From contig JARDYH010000002.1 in the NCBI GenBank assembly GCA_029215795.1, positions 109,986,501 through 110,050,500 of the forward strand: DNA of 64,000 bases, given 5' to 3'. The translations under genes were made by a program, and so were the position numbers. Positions 24,333 to 35,000 of the stretch are shown piece by piece (the stretch's first letter is position 1; every line of letters begins with the position of its first letter). The notes beneath the pieces are model-generated. The model had not been told where the DNA came from. It ran no database searches and saw only the letters and a program-made list of their open reading frames with translations. This DNA comes from Anniella stebbinsi. Its lineage: Eukaryota; Chordata; Lepidosauria; Squamata; Anniellidae.

Positions 24333-24945
24333 TAGGCTGACCATATGAAAAGGAGGACAGGGCTCATGTAACTTTAACAGTTGCAGAGAAAAGGGAATGT
24401 CAGCCAGTGTAATTTGTATGCAATTAGTTCCTGCTGAAATTCCCTCTTCATCACAACAGTTAAATTTATTTATTTATTTATTTATTTATTACATTTGTAT
24501 ACCGCCCCATAGCCGAAGCTCTCTGGGCGGTTTACATAGGATTAAAAACAATTAAAAACAATATACAAAAATTAAAACAGCAAAAACATACAACATACAC
24601 ACAATCTGTACATTTAAAAACCACTTCAACACTTCAAAAAACTACAAAAACAAAACAAAACAAACCCAGGCTCCTCAGATATTGCCAAATGCCTGAGAGA
24701 AGAGGAAAGTCTTGACCTGGCCCCGAAAAGATAACAATGTTGGCGCCAGGCGGGCCTCGTCGGGTGCAGGCACTATACTAGAGTGACCATATACAGAAGA
24801 AGGCAGGTGCAACTTTAACTGTTGTGATGAAGGGGGGATTTCACCAGGAACTAACTGCATACAAATGACACTGGCTGAAATTCCTTTTTCTCTACAACTG
24901 TTAAAGTTACATGAGCCCTGTCCTCCTTTTCATATGGTCAGCCTA
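24333..24945. mobile_element. Family-A MITE, copy 3, with a LINE inserted inside
   Basis: Ends TAGGCTGACC / GGTCAGCCTA with exact 8-bp duplication GTAGTGCC (24325-24332 and 24946-24953). The inner ~300 bp (24465-24770) is a reverse-strand LINE tail that splits the MITE after 'ACAACAGTTAAA'. Confidence 0.92.
24465..24770 (-). mobile_element. 5'-truncated LINE inserted in a MITE
   Basis: Read on the - strand it encodes the last residues of a LINE reverse transcriptase ('DEARLAPTLLSFRGQVK', then FLFSQ), followed by a stop near 24675, then a 3' UTR with 'CCGCCCAGAGAGCTTCGGC' and a terminal (TAAA)n tract. Same family as 38590-38985 and 57957-58100. Confidence 0.8.
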
Positions 24946-25770
24946 GTAGTGCCTGACAGATTACTCTCAAGGGAATGTGGCCATCAGCAGGAAAAAATGT
25001 CACCCACCCCAGCTTTAGAAGGTAATCCATTGAGCATGACAAACATGTCAGAGATAGGATTAGACCAGGAGCATTCTTTAAGATTTTTTTTTGTTTTTTT
25101 GGTGGATACATACAATGTATTGCAGAACATTTTTTTTTTTAGTATTTCCTGCATGCATAATGTGAATTTAAAGCAGTTTGGCCCAAATGGACCAATTTGA
25201 TGTTAATCATTTGATTTTAAAATGGCTCTTCTCTGCTTTGTGTCAGATATTAACCAGTTAAAGAATGAGTGAAAGGCTCAAATAAATTTTCTAATAGTGA
25301 CAGGCATGAAAATGCCTTAAGTATGCATTTTGGTTTATTAATATGGTGTTAATCAATACTTGTATTGATTCTAAATTGTTATTTCAGCTGAGCGCTAAAG
25401 TTGGGGTAAGCGTGTAACTAATTTAAATCTTAATTAAAAGACAAATTCTGCAGCTATAATGTTTGGAGAATTAACTTCGGTTTCACACTTTGCTTCAATT
25501 TCATCTTTAAGTGAGCGACATGGATGCAATTAGTTGCACGGCTTCTTCCCAGATGTTTGGGTGGAGGCATCATGTGACATATCCGCAGATTCACAAGTGC
25601 TGATCTGCTATTGCTGATGTCACTTGGTAAGTTTATTTGCATTGCTATATTTCCCAACAGTCATTGCCATTGAGCAGTTGAGATCATAATCATGTTAAAA
25701 AGGTTGAAGCAATTAACACTTGGGGTATTGGGCTGAACATTTCAAGTGAAGTAAAAATTCTGGAGCATAC
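24946..25770. other. Upstream intergenic DNA
   Basis: AT-rich with T-runs near 25085 and 25132. Nothing recognised. Confidence 0.55.
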
Positions 25771-25910
25771 TTAAGGTGCAATCCTAGGCATGCTTAGACT
25801 GAAAAAAAATCCTACAACTCTCAGTATTCCCCAGCCAGCATGGCTGGCTGGGGAATGCTGGGAATTGTATGACTTATTTCTATTTAAACATGCATAAGAT
25901 TGCAATCTTA
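25771..25910. mobile_element. Palindromic repeat, family F
   Basis: 'AAGGTGCAATCCTAGGCATG' pairs with 'CATGCATAAGATTGCAATCTT'-like sequence, and the centre 'CCCCAGCCAGCATGGCTGG' is self-complementary. Confidence 0.75.
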
Positions 25911-26059
25911 TTTTTAAGCATGCTCAACTCCTAACTTTGTTCTAACTTGCAACTCAAGGCAGTGTACATCATGTTCGCAAGCAGTCTCATGTTCAGATAC
26001 TGACCCAACCCAGATCTGGTTAGCTTCAGCAGGGAAGCTGCTTCCTATGCCCTGATTTA

Positions 26060-26414
26060 GGCCCCCTCTAGGTGGATTCCGTTTGACGCCTGGTTAGCCG
26101 ATTATGCGCATAGCCGCTGAAGCGCTTTATTGTTAATGCTTGTAGCAGGAGGTAATTGAGCACTCAACGGGTGACCTTACCGGTTGTTTCAAATGCGCTT
26201 TACAAGTAGTTAATGCGGAGAATCACTTGTTCACATAGTCAAAATGCGCTTTAATGACAGGAGCAAAATAAAACTCGCTATTTAACGCGCATTCGATAAT
26301 GCGCATAATCGGATGTTTAAAGCGCCTCTACGCCCGATTTGCGCTCCGTTCTTGTAGAGGTAAATTTTTTAATGCGCCTTGAAAGAGCTTTAAATGCCTC
26401 TTGTAGAGGCAGCC
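26060..26414. mobile_element. GCGCAT-rich Harbinger-like MITE, copy 2 (355 bp)
   Basis: Ends GGCCCCCTCTAGG / CTTGTAGAGGCAGCC, flanked by TTA on both sides (26057-26059 and 26415-26417). TTA is the usual PIF/Harbinger target. Shares 'GATTATGCGCATAGCCG', 'AACGCGCATTCGATAATGCG' and 'GCGCTCCGTTC' with the copy at 23926. Confidence 0.85.
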
Positions 26415-26417
26415 TTA

Positions 26418-27220
26418 GACTTGTTCCAGGAGAATGTCCTGATCATTTCAGGCTTCTTCTTTTAAGATTCCCCTTTGAGACAATGGCAACATATACTTCC
26501 CCATACACACAGTTGCTAGGGGGGAAAAATCATACTTACATTGAGTAGAGTTGCCACCATATTTCACCAAAAGTGAAATTCTGAGGCAAACTTGGAGGTT
26601 TTTTGCTAAGAGAGCATCCAAGCAATTTCATGCAAAACCAAAAGAAGTTTTATAAGACCAGATAAATTTCTCAGGGGGTGGGCAGAAGATTCATCGCAGC
26701 CTTCACTCCTGATTGTTACAATTTGGAATAGCAGGCTCCTCAATACTATGAGTAAAATCCAACACAAGTACTCCTCAGAGTAGAGCCATTGAAATGAAGG
26801 TCATGACTAACTTAAGTTCCATTCATTACAATGGGTCTACTCTAAGTAGGACGTTTTGGATTTTACCATATAACATTCATAACTTGGAATGCAATTCCAA
26901 CAGTAGTTAACCTCACTGGATCTGATACCAGAGCAAGAAAACTAAGGTTGCACTAATCCAACAGGGACCATTTTCAGGTATATATATTGCAGCCCAACAC
27001 AAAATGAAAAAATAAGTTTGGAACACTCAGCAATCTGTGAAAATAAATGGATGAAGTTGGAAGATGAAGAGGTGGGCCGGGCCGCAAACAAAAGCGTCAC
27101 CTGTATAGTGTGTACAGTGTATGTGTATTTTTTCCCATAATGGGGCTAAAGCAATTTGGGAGGCGGGAATGATTTGAAGAGGGAAAACATACAGGGAAGA
27201 ATTAGGATGTCCTTCTCTTG
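26418..27220. other. Upstream intergenic DNA
   Basis: A short inverted pair around 26755-26870 ('CCATTGAAATGAAGG' / 'CCATTCATTACAATGGG') belongs to the abundant ACTTAAGTCCCATT-type unit. Nothing else recognised. Confidence 0.55.
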
Positions 27221-27540
27221 TAGGCTGACCAGATAAAATCCAGGTCAGGGCTCATGTAACTTTAAGAGTTGTAGAGAAAAGGGAATTTCAGCCAGTGTCA
27301 TTTGTATGCAATTAGTTCCTGGTGAAATTCCCCCTTCATCACAACAGTTAAAGTTGCAGGGGCCCTGCCTTCTTTTGTATATGGTCACTCTAGTATAGTG
27401 CCTGCAACTTTAACTGTTGTGATGAAGAGGGAATTTCACCAGGGACTAACTGCATACAAATGATACTGGCTGAAATTCCCTTTTCTCTACAACTCTTAAA
27501 GTTACATGAGCCCTGACCTGGATTTTATCTGGTCAGCCTA
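27221..27540. mobile_element. Palindromic hAT-like MITE, family A, copy 4
   Basis: 320 bp with ends TAGGCTGACC / GGTCAGCCTA and TCTCTTG repeated at both flanks. The interior is nearly identical to the copy at 1859, including 'ATCCAGGTCAGGGCTCATG' near the tips. Confidence 0.88.
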
Positions 27541-27712
27541 TCTCTTGTCTGCTGGTTTCCCATTGGAGACTGGAGTCTGGGTGGTCGCTTTAAACAAACC
27601 AAATAACCCACCCACCCTTTAAATCATGTGCAGTTTGAACCTGACAGGTACCTATATTCCCTCCCTGCTGAGCTGAAGAACTAAGGTTGCAATCCTGTGC
27701 ACACTTACCTAG

Positions 27713-27865
27713 AAATAATAATAATCATTATTATATTTATATCCCACCTTTCCACCCAGAACTGGTGCTCAAGGTGGCTAACAGTAAAATCCAGATTAAA
27801 AACAAAATCTTAATTTTGTTAAAGTTCCAAAAAGCAGCTAGACTTTGAAATACAGACCCACACAG
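27713..27865 (-). mobile_element. LINE 3' tail fragment, reverse strand
   Basis: 'ATTATATTTATATCCCACC', 'TTTCCACCCAGAACTGG' and 'CTCAAGGTGGCTAAC' are the reverse of a common LINE 3' end, with AAT-rich terminal repeats. Confidence 0.55.
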
Positions 27866-28242
27866 GATTGCTTTGGGCAGATGAGATGCAATTTAGACAG
27901 GAAACAAATCAGTATATAAATAAGGAGGGAAGAGAGATTTGAACATGGATGTCCTGCAGAGTTTAGACTGTTATCACACCTACCGGTTTTGCTTATGGGG
28001 ATTCCCTCTCGGTTTCCTATGCCAGTGTAGCCTTTTGATCACACATGGTCACGATCCCCTTTCAGGGATGTTTCGAAAGAGGAAGGAAAAAAGGAGCAGG
28101 TCATGTGAAAGAATTGGATGAAAGTCATGGCGTGTGTGGATCAAAGTGCCCATGTGATAAAGTTATAGTTGCCCTAAGGTAAGAGTTTAGTCTCTCCGCC
28201 TTGGGCCAGAAGTCAAGGTTTTACATTTGAACAAGTAATAGA
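27866..28242. other. Region upstream of LPL promoter
   Basis: No repeat or motif recognised. May contain distal promoter elements. Confidence 0.5.
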
Positions 28243-28377
28243 GGAGCGGGCAATGTACAGCCCTCCAGATCTTGGTGGACTGCAATTCTTATTAATCCTA
28301 GGCAGCATAGCCAATGGTGAGGGACGATGGAAACTGTAGTCCAACAACATCTGAAAAGCCACGTTTCCCATCCTTGA
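28243..28377. mobile_element. Palindromic repeat, family B, ~400 bp upstream of LPL start
   Basis: 'GGGCAATGTACAGCCCTCC' pairs with 'AACATCTGAAAAGCC..GTTTCCCATCC'. It sits at the distal edge of the CpG-rich promoter region. Confidence 0.65.
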
Positions 28378-28603
28378 TCTAACACCATGGCAGGCCAGGT
28401 CGTTCCCACACGCGTCCCGAACTGCACAGTGGCAGCCCTTGGTCCTCAGAACGACACGGAGTTGTACAAGGCATCCCTGAACCCACTTGCCTTCTTTGTC
28501 ACCACGCGTGCCCTTGCTAAACTCAAATTGCAAAGGAGAGCAAGATTGGTTCAAACGCCGCTTGCAGAATCAAGCCCCTCACCCGCCCCAGCGCGCCCGC
28601 GCC

Positions 28604-28616
28604 CTCCCTTTCCCCG
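28604..28616 (+). promoter_or_regulatory. Candidate PPAR response element
   Basis: The run CCCTTTCCCC lies about 162-174 bp upstream of the inferred start. It shares a 10-base core with the human LPL PPRE, which is at about -169 to -157. Low-complexity pyrimidine-rich DNA here makes a chance match possible. Confidence 0.45.
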
Positions 28617-28680
28617 CCTGTCCGTCCTTGGCCAGCCAGATTGACTCGAGTGATTGGGAAGGAGTCGGGCCGGGGCCGGG

Positions 28681-28697
28681 GCCCCTCCCCCGCCCAC
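28681..28697 (+). promoter_or_regulatory. CT/GC-rich Sp1-type element
   Basis: GCCCCTCCCCCGCCCAC at roughly -97 to -81 relative to the inferred start. Human LPL has a functional CT-rich Sp1/Sp3 element near -91. Confidence 0.55.
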
Positions 28698-28712
28698 TTG
28701 GGACGCTGAGAG

Positions 28713-28717
28713 CCAAT
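28713..28717 (+). promoter_or_regulatory. CCAAT box of LPL promoter
   Basis: CCAAT in the context GAGCCAATAGGTG. In human LPL the equivalent NF-Y site sits at about -65, which fits the inferred start near 28778. Confidence 0.85.
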
Positions 28718-28731
28718 AGGTGCTGAGCTTC

Positions 28732-28739
28732 ATTTGCAT
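28732..28739 (+). promoter_or_regulatory. Octamer (Oct-1) site of LPL promoter
   Basis: ATTTGCAT followed by ATTTCCA, the same arrangement as the functional Oct-1 element of mammalian LPL. It starts exactly 19 bp after the start of the CCAAT box. Confidence 0.85.
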
Positions 28740-28777
28740 ATTTCCATTCAGATAAGTTTAGGCGCCTGGAGGCGAAA

Positions 28778-28961
28778 CAAGCCAGGTGGCAGCGGGCGCG
28801 AGGTAATTGCCTTCCTCCTCCTGTTCCACCAGAAGCTCTGGCACTCCCCCCCCCCCTTTTGCACTTTTGGAGGAACTTTAGTCTTTTCTCTATTGCACTG
28901 ACGCTCCCGCCACCTTGCACTCCCTTAGCTTCGTTCCCGGGCATTCACCACGTCTCGAGCA
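28778..28961 (+). other. LPL: LPL 5' UTR (exon 1 leader, inferred)
   Basis: The leader from the inferred start to the ATG is GC-rich. It contains a C-homopolymer and T-rich stretch at 28846-28860. No upstream in-frame extension of the LPL reading frame is supported. Confidence 0.65.
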
Positions 28962-29058
28962 ATGGGCAAGGGAGCGCTGCTGGCTGCCCTGTGCGTCTGG
29001 AGCCACTACCTCGTCGCCCTTCGCGGAGAGCCCTCCACGGCCAGCACCTCGGAACCAC
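28962..29058 (+). CDS. LPL: LPL exon 1 coding part (signal peptide)
   Basis: 97 nt encoding residues 1-32 plus one base of codon 33. The ATG has G at -3 and G at +4, a favourable context. The product starts [13 protein letters not shown], a short basic n-region followed by a hydrophobic core typical of a secretory signal. The exon is 9 nt longer than human (88 nt) with the same phase 1 and ends at a consensus donor GTAAGT (29059). The N-terminus is poorly conserved between species, so exon 1 rests on frame, phase, signal peptide and promoter context. Confidence 0.93.
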
Positions 29059-32000
29059 GTAAGTCCGGCTCCGCGCCTCCCAGAGAGCAGCCCGGCCACG
29101 CGCCGGCTGTGAAAAGCGAACTTGCTTAGGAGGGGAACCCCCAAACCAAATAGCCCACAAACCGCTGCCTGGCTGGAACTTGGTGCGGAGAAGAAGGGAA
29201 CGCACGAGGAGAAGGAAAAGGCGGCGGCGGCGGGTCGACGCGAGGCGCCGCGGGAGTGGAAGGGAAGCTTCCCAGGAGGCTGAGGGGGAGAAGGCGGGAC
29301 TCGCGGGAGGGAGCCGGGAGGAGGGGGAAGCGCCAGGACAAGGCACTGCCTGACAGGCGGAATTGGACTTCAGGGTGTTCGGCGGGAGAGAGGGCCATGG
29401 GAAGCCGAGTTTACATGGTGGAAAGACCTCCTGACTTTAGTGGGACTTATTCCCACCCACGTCAGAGTGCAGCCTCCACAGGAATGAGCTGAAGACGGTG
29501 CGCGGTGGGCTCCGGAGGGGGTGGCGCCCTCCTGAAGAGACGTCCAAGCTTCAGACGGGCTGAGAAGGGTTTGGGACAAGTGGTGACTTTGTGCAAGCCA
29601 CCCGCGCGCATGGTGTCCCCAGAGTGTGTGGGAACCCGCAGCCTTCATAGTTCTGCTCTTGCCTGGGGCCTGTTTGCCGTCCTGCGCCCCAGTTCGCGGC
29701 TCTGTCTCGTAGGGCTTGGGCACAGGCTGCACGGGTTAGGGGCGCGGGGCGCGCACGCTGCGGCTACAGGTTGCGCGGTGCGGAGACAAGGCGGTGGTCC
29801 AGGCCGGCGTTCCGAGGGGGCGGAGCTGAGCGGGGAAAGCGTTAAAAGAAATCTACCGCCGAGGGGAGAAGGAATGAAGGGCGGCGGCAGAAGGTGGAGG
29901 CAGAGAGCAGTTTGGGGGGACAAGAAGCCCGCTGAGGGGTGCATGATCGGCTTGGCGGGCTATGCCACAACTCGAAGTATTTTGTAGTAGGAGCAGCCAT
30001 GGAGCTGGTAGCTCCGAATTCGGTAGGGCTGTGAATCCACTGTGGGTTTCTGTCAGAACCACCCAGAACTCTAAAGGAGCTATCTAAGGGGCTGAACCCA
30101 CTTCTGGCTTGTTCTGACTGAAATCCGGAATGGAATCACAGACCCACCACAGTCAGAGCCACCAACCTCCTCTGGAAGCAACAAGACAGAATAGGAAAGA
30201 GCTGGGGGAGGGGAGGGAGCCCACCACACAACAACATAAGAAGAGCTATGCTGGATCGGACCAGCGGTCCATTTAGTCCAGCCTTCTGTCCACACATTGG
30301 CCAACCAGCTGTTGACCAGGACCCACAAGCAGGACATGGTGCAACAGCAACCTCCCACCCATGTTCCCCATCAACTGGTGTGTATAGGCTTACTGCCTCT
30401 GATTCTGGAGGTGGCACATAGCCATCGGGACTAGTAGCCATCCATAGCCTTCTCCATGAATTTGTCCCGACCCCTTTTACAGCCATCCAAATTGGTGGCG
30501 GTCACTACGTCTTGTGGTAGCCAATTCCATAATGTAACCCTGCCGTGTGTGAAGGAGGACTTCCTTCCTTCTGTGGGAGAGGCAGCCTCTGCGTGGCAGT
30601 ACCGATAGGAACTTCCATGTTTGTTTTGGTTTCTTTGCCGCTTCTCTGGTTAGTCCCGCCGCTCAGTCAGGAATGGGCAGGGGCAGCTCCTCTGACGTGC
30701 ACGCTGGACTGGAGGTGTGTCCTGGGCGGGGAAGGGGCCCGCCGGCTGCTGCTGCGGCTGCTGCTCTTTCTGGTGACCGCTAGTAACTCCACGCGGCGCG
30801 CGAGTCCAGGAATGCCTGGAACGTGGGCCGTCACCCTGGTTCAGGTGGTTTGGGGAGCCGGGGCGCAGCCCAGCCCTTGTGGGAAGGAGGGAGATAGTGT
30901 TGAGCGAAGCTTCGGTGTGTGTTCAGTTTCCGTATCATGGCTGGGATGCTTGTTGGAAGATGAAAGTACCGCGCAAGGGTGGGAGAAGGAAGGAGGTACC
31001 CGTGAGAAAGTGCTCCTGTAGTGTGTGTGTAAGTGATGTTGGAAGCTCGTAATCTAATAATATGCGTGCACAGTGAAGGAAAAATGCCCCTCACCCACAC
31101 ACCTTCAGCTTGTAGAAAGAATAAGAGATAAAGAGGAAACATGATGGAGTTTTACCATACAGGTGATTGGAAACGACAGGAAGATCAGTAGTAAGAAAAC
31201 CTTTCATCCCCCATCAAAAAACCAAACCAACCAAACAAAAACTTGTCACATATTACAGATTGCTTTATTAAATAGCTATACACACAGACTATTTTTTCAT
31301 CTGTTCCTGTTTATTAGCTCTTCTTTTATTATATATACCCCTGGGAAATAATTTCCCATGTTTTCTACTATTTTGTCTTTTGGGAAGAAGTTGGTGGTAA
31401 GTCATCCCCCCCTCCCAAAGTTAAATCTTTGGGGGAGGAGGAAGAGTAGAAATGCATTGGAGATATGATTCAGGAGCGTAGACCTTGAAGTACAATGAAG
31501 TGCATAGCCTGACAATTCACACATGTTTTAGCTGGTGAAGTTCATCTTCAAAATGTCCATAACAAAGGATAGGACAATGATCTTTTGATTAAAAATAGAA
31601 AAAATACACTTAAATTGCCAGAGAACAAGTGTTTTGCAGAACAAATGAACACAGACTGCAGACAAGAGCTTTTAGCAATGCGTAATAAGGTGGGGGAGAT
31701 AGTCTCCAGCAGTGAGAACAGGAATGTCCTAAATACAACAACAACAACAACAACAACCATATTTTGATTTATGAAATGCTGGAGGGAATGGGAGCTTTTG
31801 CACTAGCCAGTTTCTCAGGAATTGACTGCATCTGCTAACTTCTGAAAGTCCACACAATGTTTATCCCCACACCACTGCATTCCCATGTTGTCCCAAGCGT
31901 TGCTGACATGCTTCCATTTTTAAAGCTTTCACTGCAATGCCAGTATAATCTTTGCAGATGGGAGTTGACGGTAGCCCTGTTGTTTCATCTGTATCAGAAG

Positions 32001-35000
32001 TTTCTGTCATGTTGGTAATTGCATGCAATCATCCTTCTGCCCAAGCAGGTTCACCTTCCTTGGGTGCCAAAACTGCCAGTCTTATCCTACCCCAGGCAGC
32101 TCACTATGACAGTTTGAAATTGACAAACTTTGTCAGTTTCACCAGGCCTGTTAGATTTGCTGCAGAGGTGTGTGTGAAAAGCCATTTCTGTTTTGTCCTG
32201 CGGCACATCAGCATTGCAACACAGTATTTTTTTAAATGACGAATTAGATTTATTCCATTTCATCAGGCTTATCAGGACTTGCAGGGATGTGAAGGGGGCA
32301 TATTTACCAATGGTGGGGAACAGGATGATGATGGAAAGCACTGCTTTCCTTCTTTGTAGGGGGACTAGATAAACCACGATCACCACCATACAGAGCTAGC
32401 GCTAGTAGATGTTGTCATCTTTAAGCACAGCCTGGGTAAATATTAATGAGCGTTTTACCAAGTAGTAACTTACAACAATGCTGAAGTTGTCACTTGGTAA
32501 AATGTTCATTAACATTCACCCAGGCTGTTTATATTCAAGCCTGCTTAGTATAGATTAGTTACCCATTGACTATATTTTAAATATCTAAATTTTTATATTT
32601 TGTGCAATGTTGTAATCTGCCTTATGGCTACAGGTGCAAAATGACAGGGCTCATGTGCTTTTAACAGATTGTGACAGGCAGAAACGTAGCAAGATTTTGT
32701 TTCCTCGGAAGCTGCATACCCATGCCAGAAAACGCTTCATCTTTTGCATTTCTGCTTGCCATCTATTAGTTAAAGATAACAGAGGTCTTGCTAGGAAAAT
32801 TGCAAACATAGTATAAAAACAGGAGGCAATAGATAACTAATCTTTAGTACACAAGATGGTAATTTGGTACATTCGTAGGGAAAGTATAACAACATTTGTG
32901 ATTAGCTAGTGATGTTTTTCTCTAGCTGGGGTAAACTGATTGCCTGGCATTTCTATGTGGCAGATGAAGGGTCTGATTAGTATGAGACCCTGATTGGATA
33001 TGTGTGTGGTTGATTGGCAAATGCTGCAAATCTATATGATTAACTTAAGTTCCATTGATTTCAATGGGTCTACTCTAAGTATGACTAAGTCTCTGGATCT
33101 AACTATTAGTTGCAAATCCATCTCATTGAAGGCAATGGGATTTCTAAGTAAACCCATATAGGATTGTGCCCTTTTAATGCCTCATCCTATATGTATGTAC
33201 TCAAAGTAAATCCCAATGGTTTTAGTGGGGGTTTAACCAGAAGTAAGGGCACATAGGTTTGTAGGCATAGTTATCAGAACCACATTTTTAGTCATGTTTA
33301 GGGCATAATCCTATGCCTGTTTAGACAGACAAAAGTCCTACAACTCCCAGCATTCCCCAGCCAGTGTACAAATTATATTTGCATAAACTGCACATCCAGT
33401 TATGGATCCTGCCTATTCAGGGGTCCAAAATCACGTGGATTCAGATTTACACACATAGCTTGAATGCAGGATGACTCTTTCAAACTTTCTGCCAAAGGCT
33501 ACTACGTGAGCAGCACCGGCAGGCATCTTTTACACAAGCTTCTGAACAGGGATTTTGTAAGGTCTATATACTTTTATCAGCATAATTTTAGGTCACCAGT
33601 CTGAGGTAAGTAGAGCAGGACCATGTAGCTAAGCTGTGAGAGTATACATCGCTAAAATGTAGAAAATGAAAAGAATGGCAATGAGAATCCTTCAGTTAAG
33701 TACAAAGAGGCAAAGGTTTTCATAATCTCCCTTGCAAATAGATCATTTGCAGCCAAGTTAAGCACCGATTCCTCAAGGATTAGATTTAGTTCTAGTTCAG
33801 CACCACATATCTGTCGGTGGGCTTTTGTTCCTAATCAGTGGAGCAGTGTGTTAGCAACATTCCACCCACCTGCTGTTGATAGCAGAATCTGAGTCACAGA
33901 GATCTCTTATTTTTTGAGAGTTAAACAAACTGTCCTAGTTCGTTGAATTGTCAAGTTAGTAAACTCACAGTGCAAGAAGTTAACAATATGAGATACTTAA
34001 AAAAATTCCAGTGCAGAAAAAAATGCAAAATATATTTTTCAGTCGCATTTGAAAAGGATTTTGTAGGGTACAAAACTGTTTTTACTGTGGATGATGGGGT
34101 TATGTAAAATGATGCATTCATGTCAAGGTGTTAATTGAATTACAGCCCCTTATGTGCAGTAGAACTACCGTAGTTGCTTCTGAAATCCTGTTGTTTGTAT
34201 AGATGTTGCAATTTGAAAATATGTTCATGGTTGCTTTTTTTTAGATGGGACTATGCTTTTTTTTAGACGGATTAACTGAGGCTCTTCCCTGTGACAGTAT
34301 ATGAATCCATCAATGTTTTGCTTGCTTTATATCTTATTTGCCACAGTGTCATTAAATAATGATGAAATCAAAATGGAGGCCAAATAATGTTGTAATATAT
34401 CACAGTGATATCCCTACCACAGTGTTTGTGGTAGGGATGCTAGTAATCGTTGCCAGAGAAATCCTATCATTTATGTTCTTCTGTTAGGTTCATTGTAACC
34501 CTTGATGAATTACCTTATATTGCTCAGTGAGTGGATTGAATGTTCCCTTATAATGAATATAATGCAATCCAACATGTAAACAGGACACATTTGTGATTGG
34601 TGCATCTAACCATTATCAAAAATGTAAAGTGTGAGCAGTTCACTGACATAATTGGAGCATCCAAATAGGAGCAGAGACAGCAGGTTACCTTTAAAGCAGG
34701 AAAGAAGGTGTATGAAGTGACTAGAAATGTGAAGGCCTGAAAAAAAAAACCCAGGAAAATGGGGGTGGGGGGTCAGAAAAAAACATTGGGGATTTTTTGA
34801 AAATTTGGGAAAAAATGGGTTTCCTCCTAAATTTGCTCGATTATTTTTAACTTGTTTGTGGTCTTCAGTTTTCATAGGAGTACTGCTTTCAGCAGCATTC
34901 TATGGGTCATGTAATAGGTAGCTGGCCCTTTAAATTCTTGATTAGGCTGTAGAAACCAGCACTGTGTATTCGGAGAAAATTGTTTGCATATTGGCAAAAC

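Larger units (their letters stand above)
28600..28778 (+). promoter_or_regulatory. LPL: LPL core promoter
   Basis: The block 28711-28748 closely resembles the human LPL core promoter as I recall it: a CCAAT box followed 19 bp later by an ATTTGCAT octamer and a weak TATA-like GATAAG element at about 28751. In human LPL the octamer lies at about -46 to -39. Using that spacing, transcription should start near 28778, leaving a ~184-nt leader, close to the human length. Upstream is a CT/GC-rich Sp-factor-like stretch (28681-28697) in a CpG-rich context. The start site is inferred by comparison, not measured. Confidence 0.85.
28400..29960. other. CpG-rich island around LPL exon 1
   Basis: By eye, the sequence from ~28.4 to ~29.95 kb is much richer in G+C and CG dinucleotides than the AT-rich flanks, and the LPL promoter, leader, exon 1 and first ~0.9 kb of intron 1 fall inside it. 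The many long ORFs in this stretch are explained by low stop-codon density in GC-rich DNA. Edges are approximate. Confidence 0.7.

Noticed and set aside
28487..29990. Many ORFs of 60-160 aa around LPL exon 1
   Set aside because: Products of low stop-codon density in the CpG-rich region. Only the frame starting at 28962 continues through a donor with matching phase into LPL exon 2.
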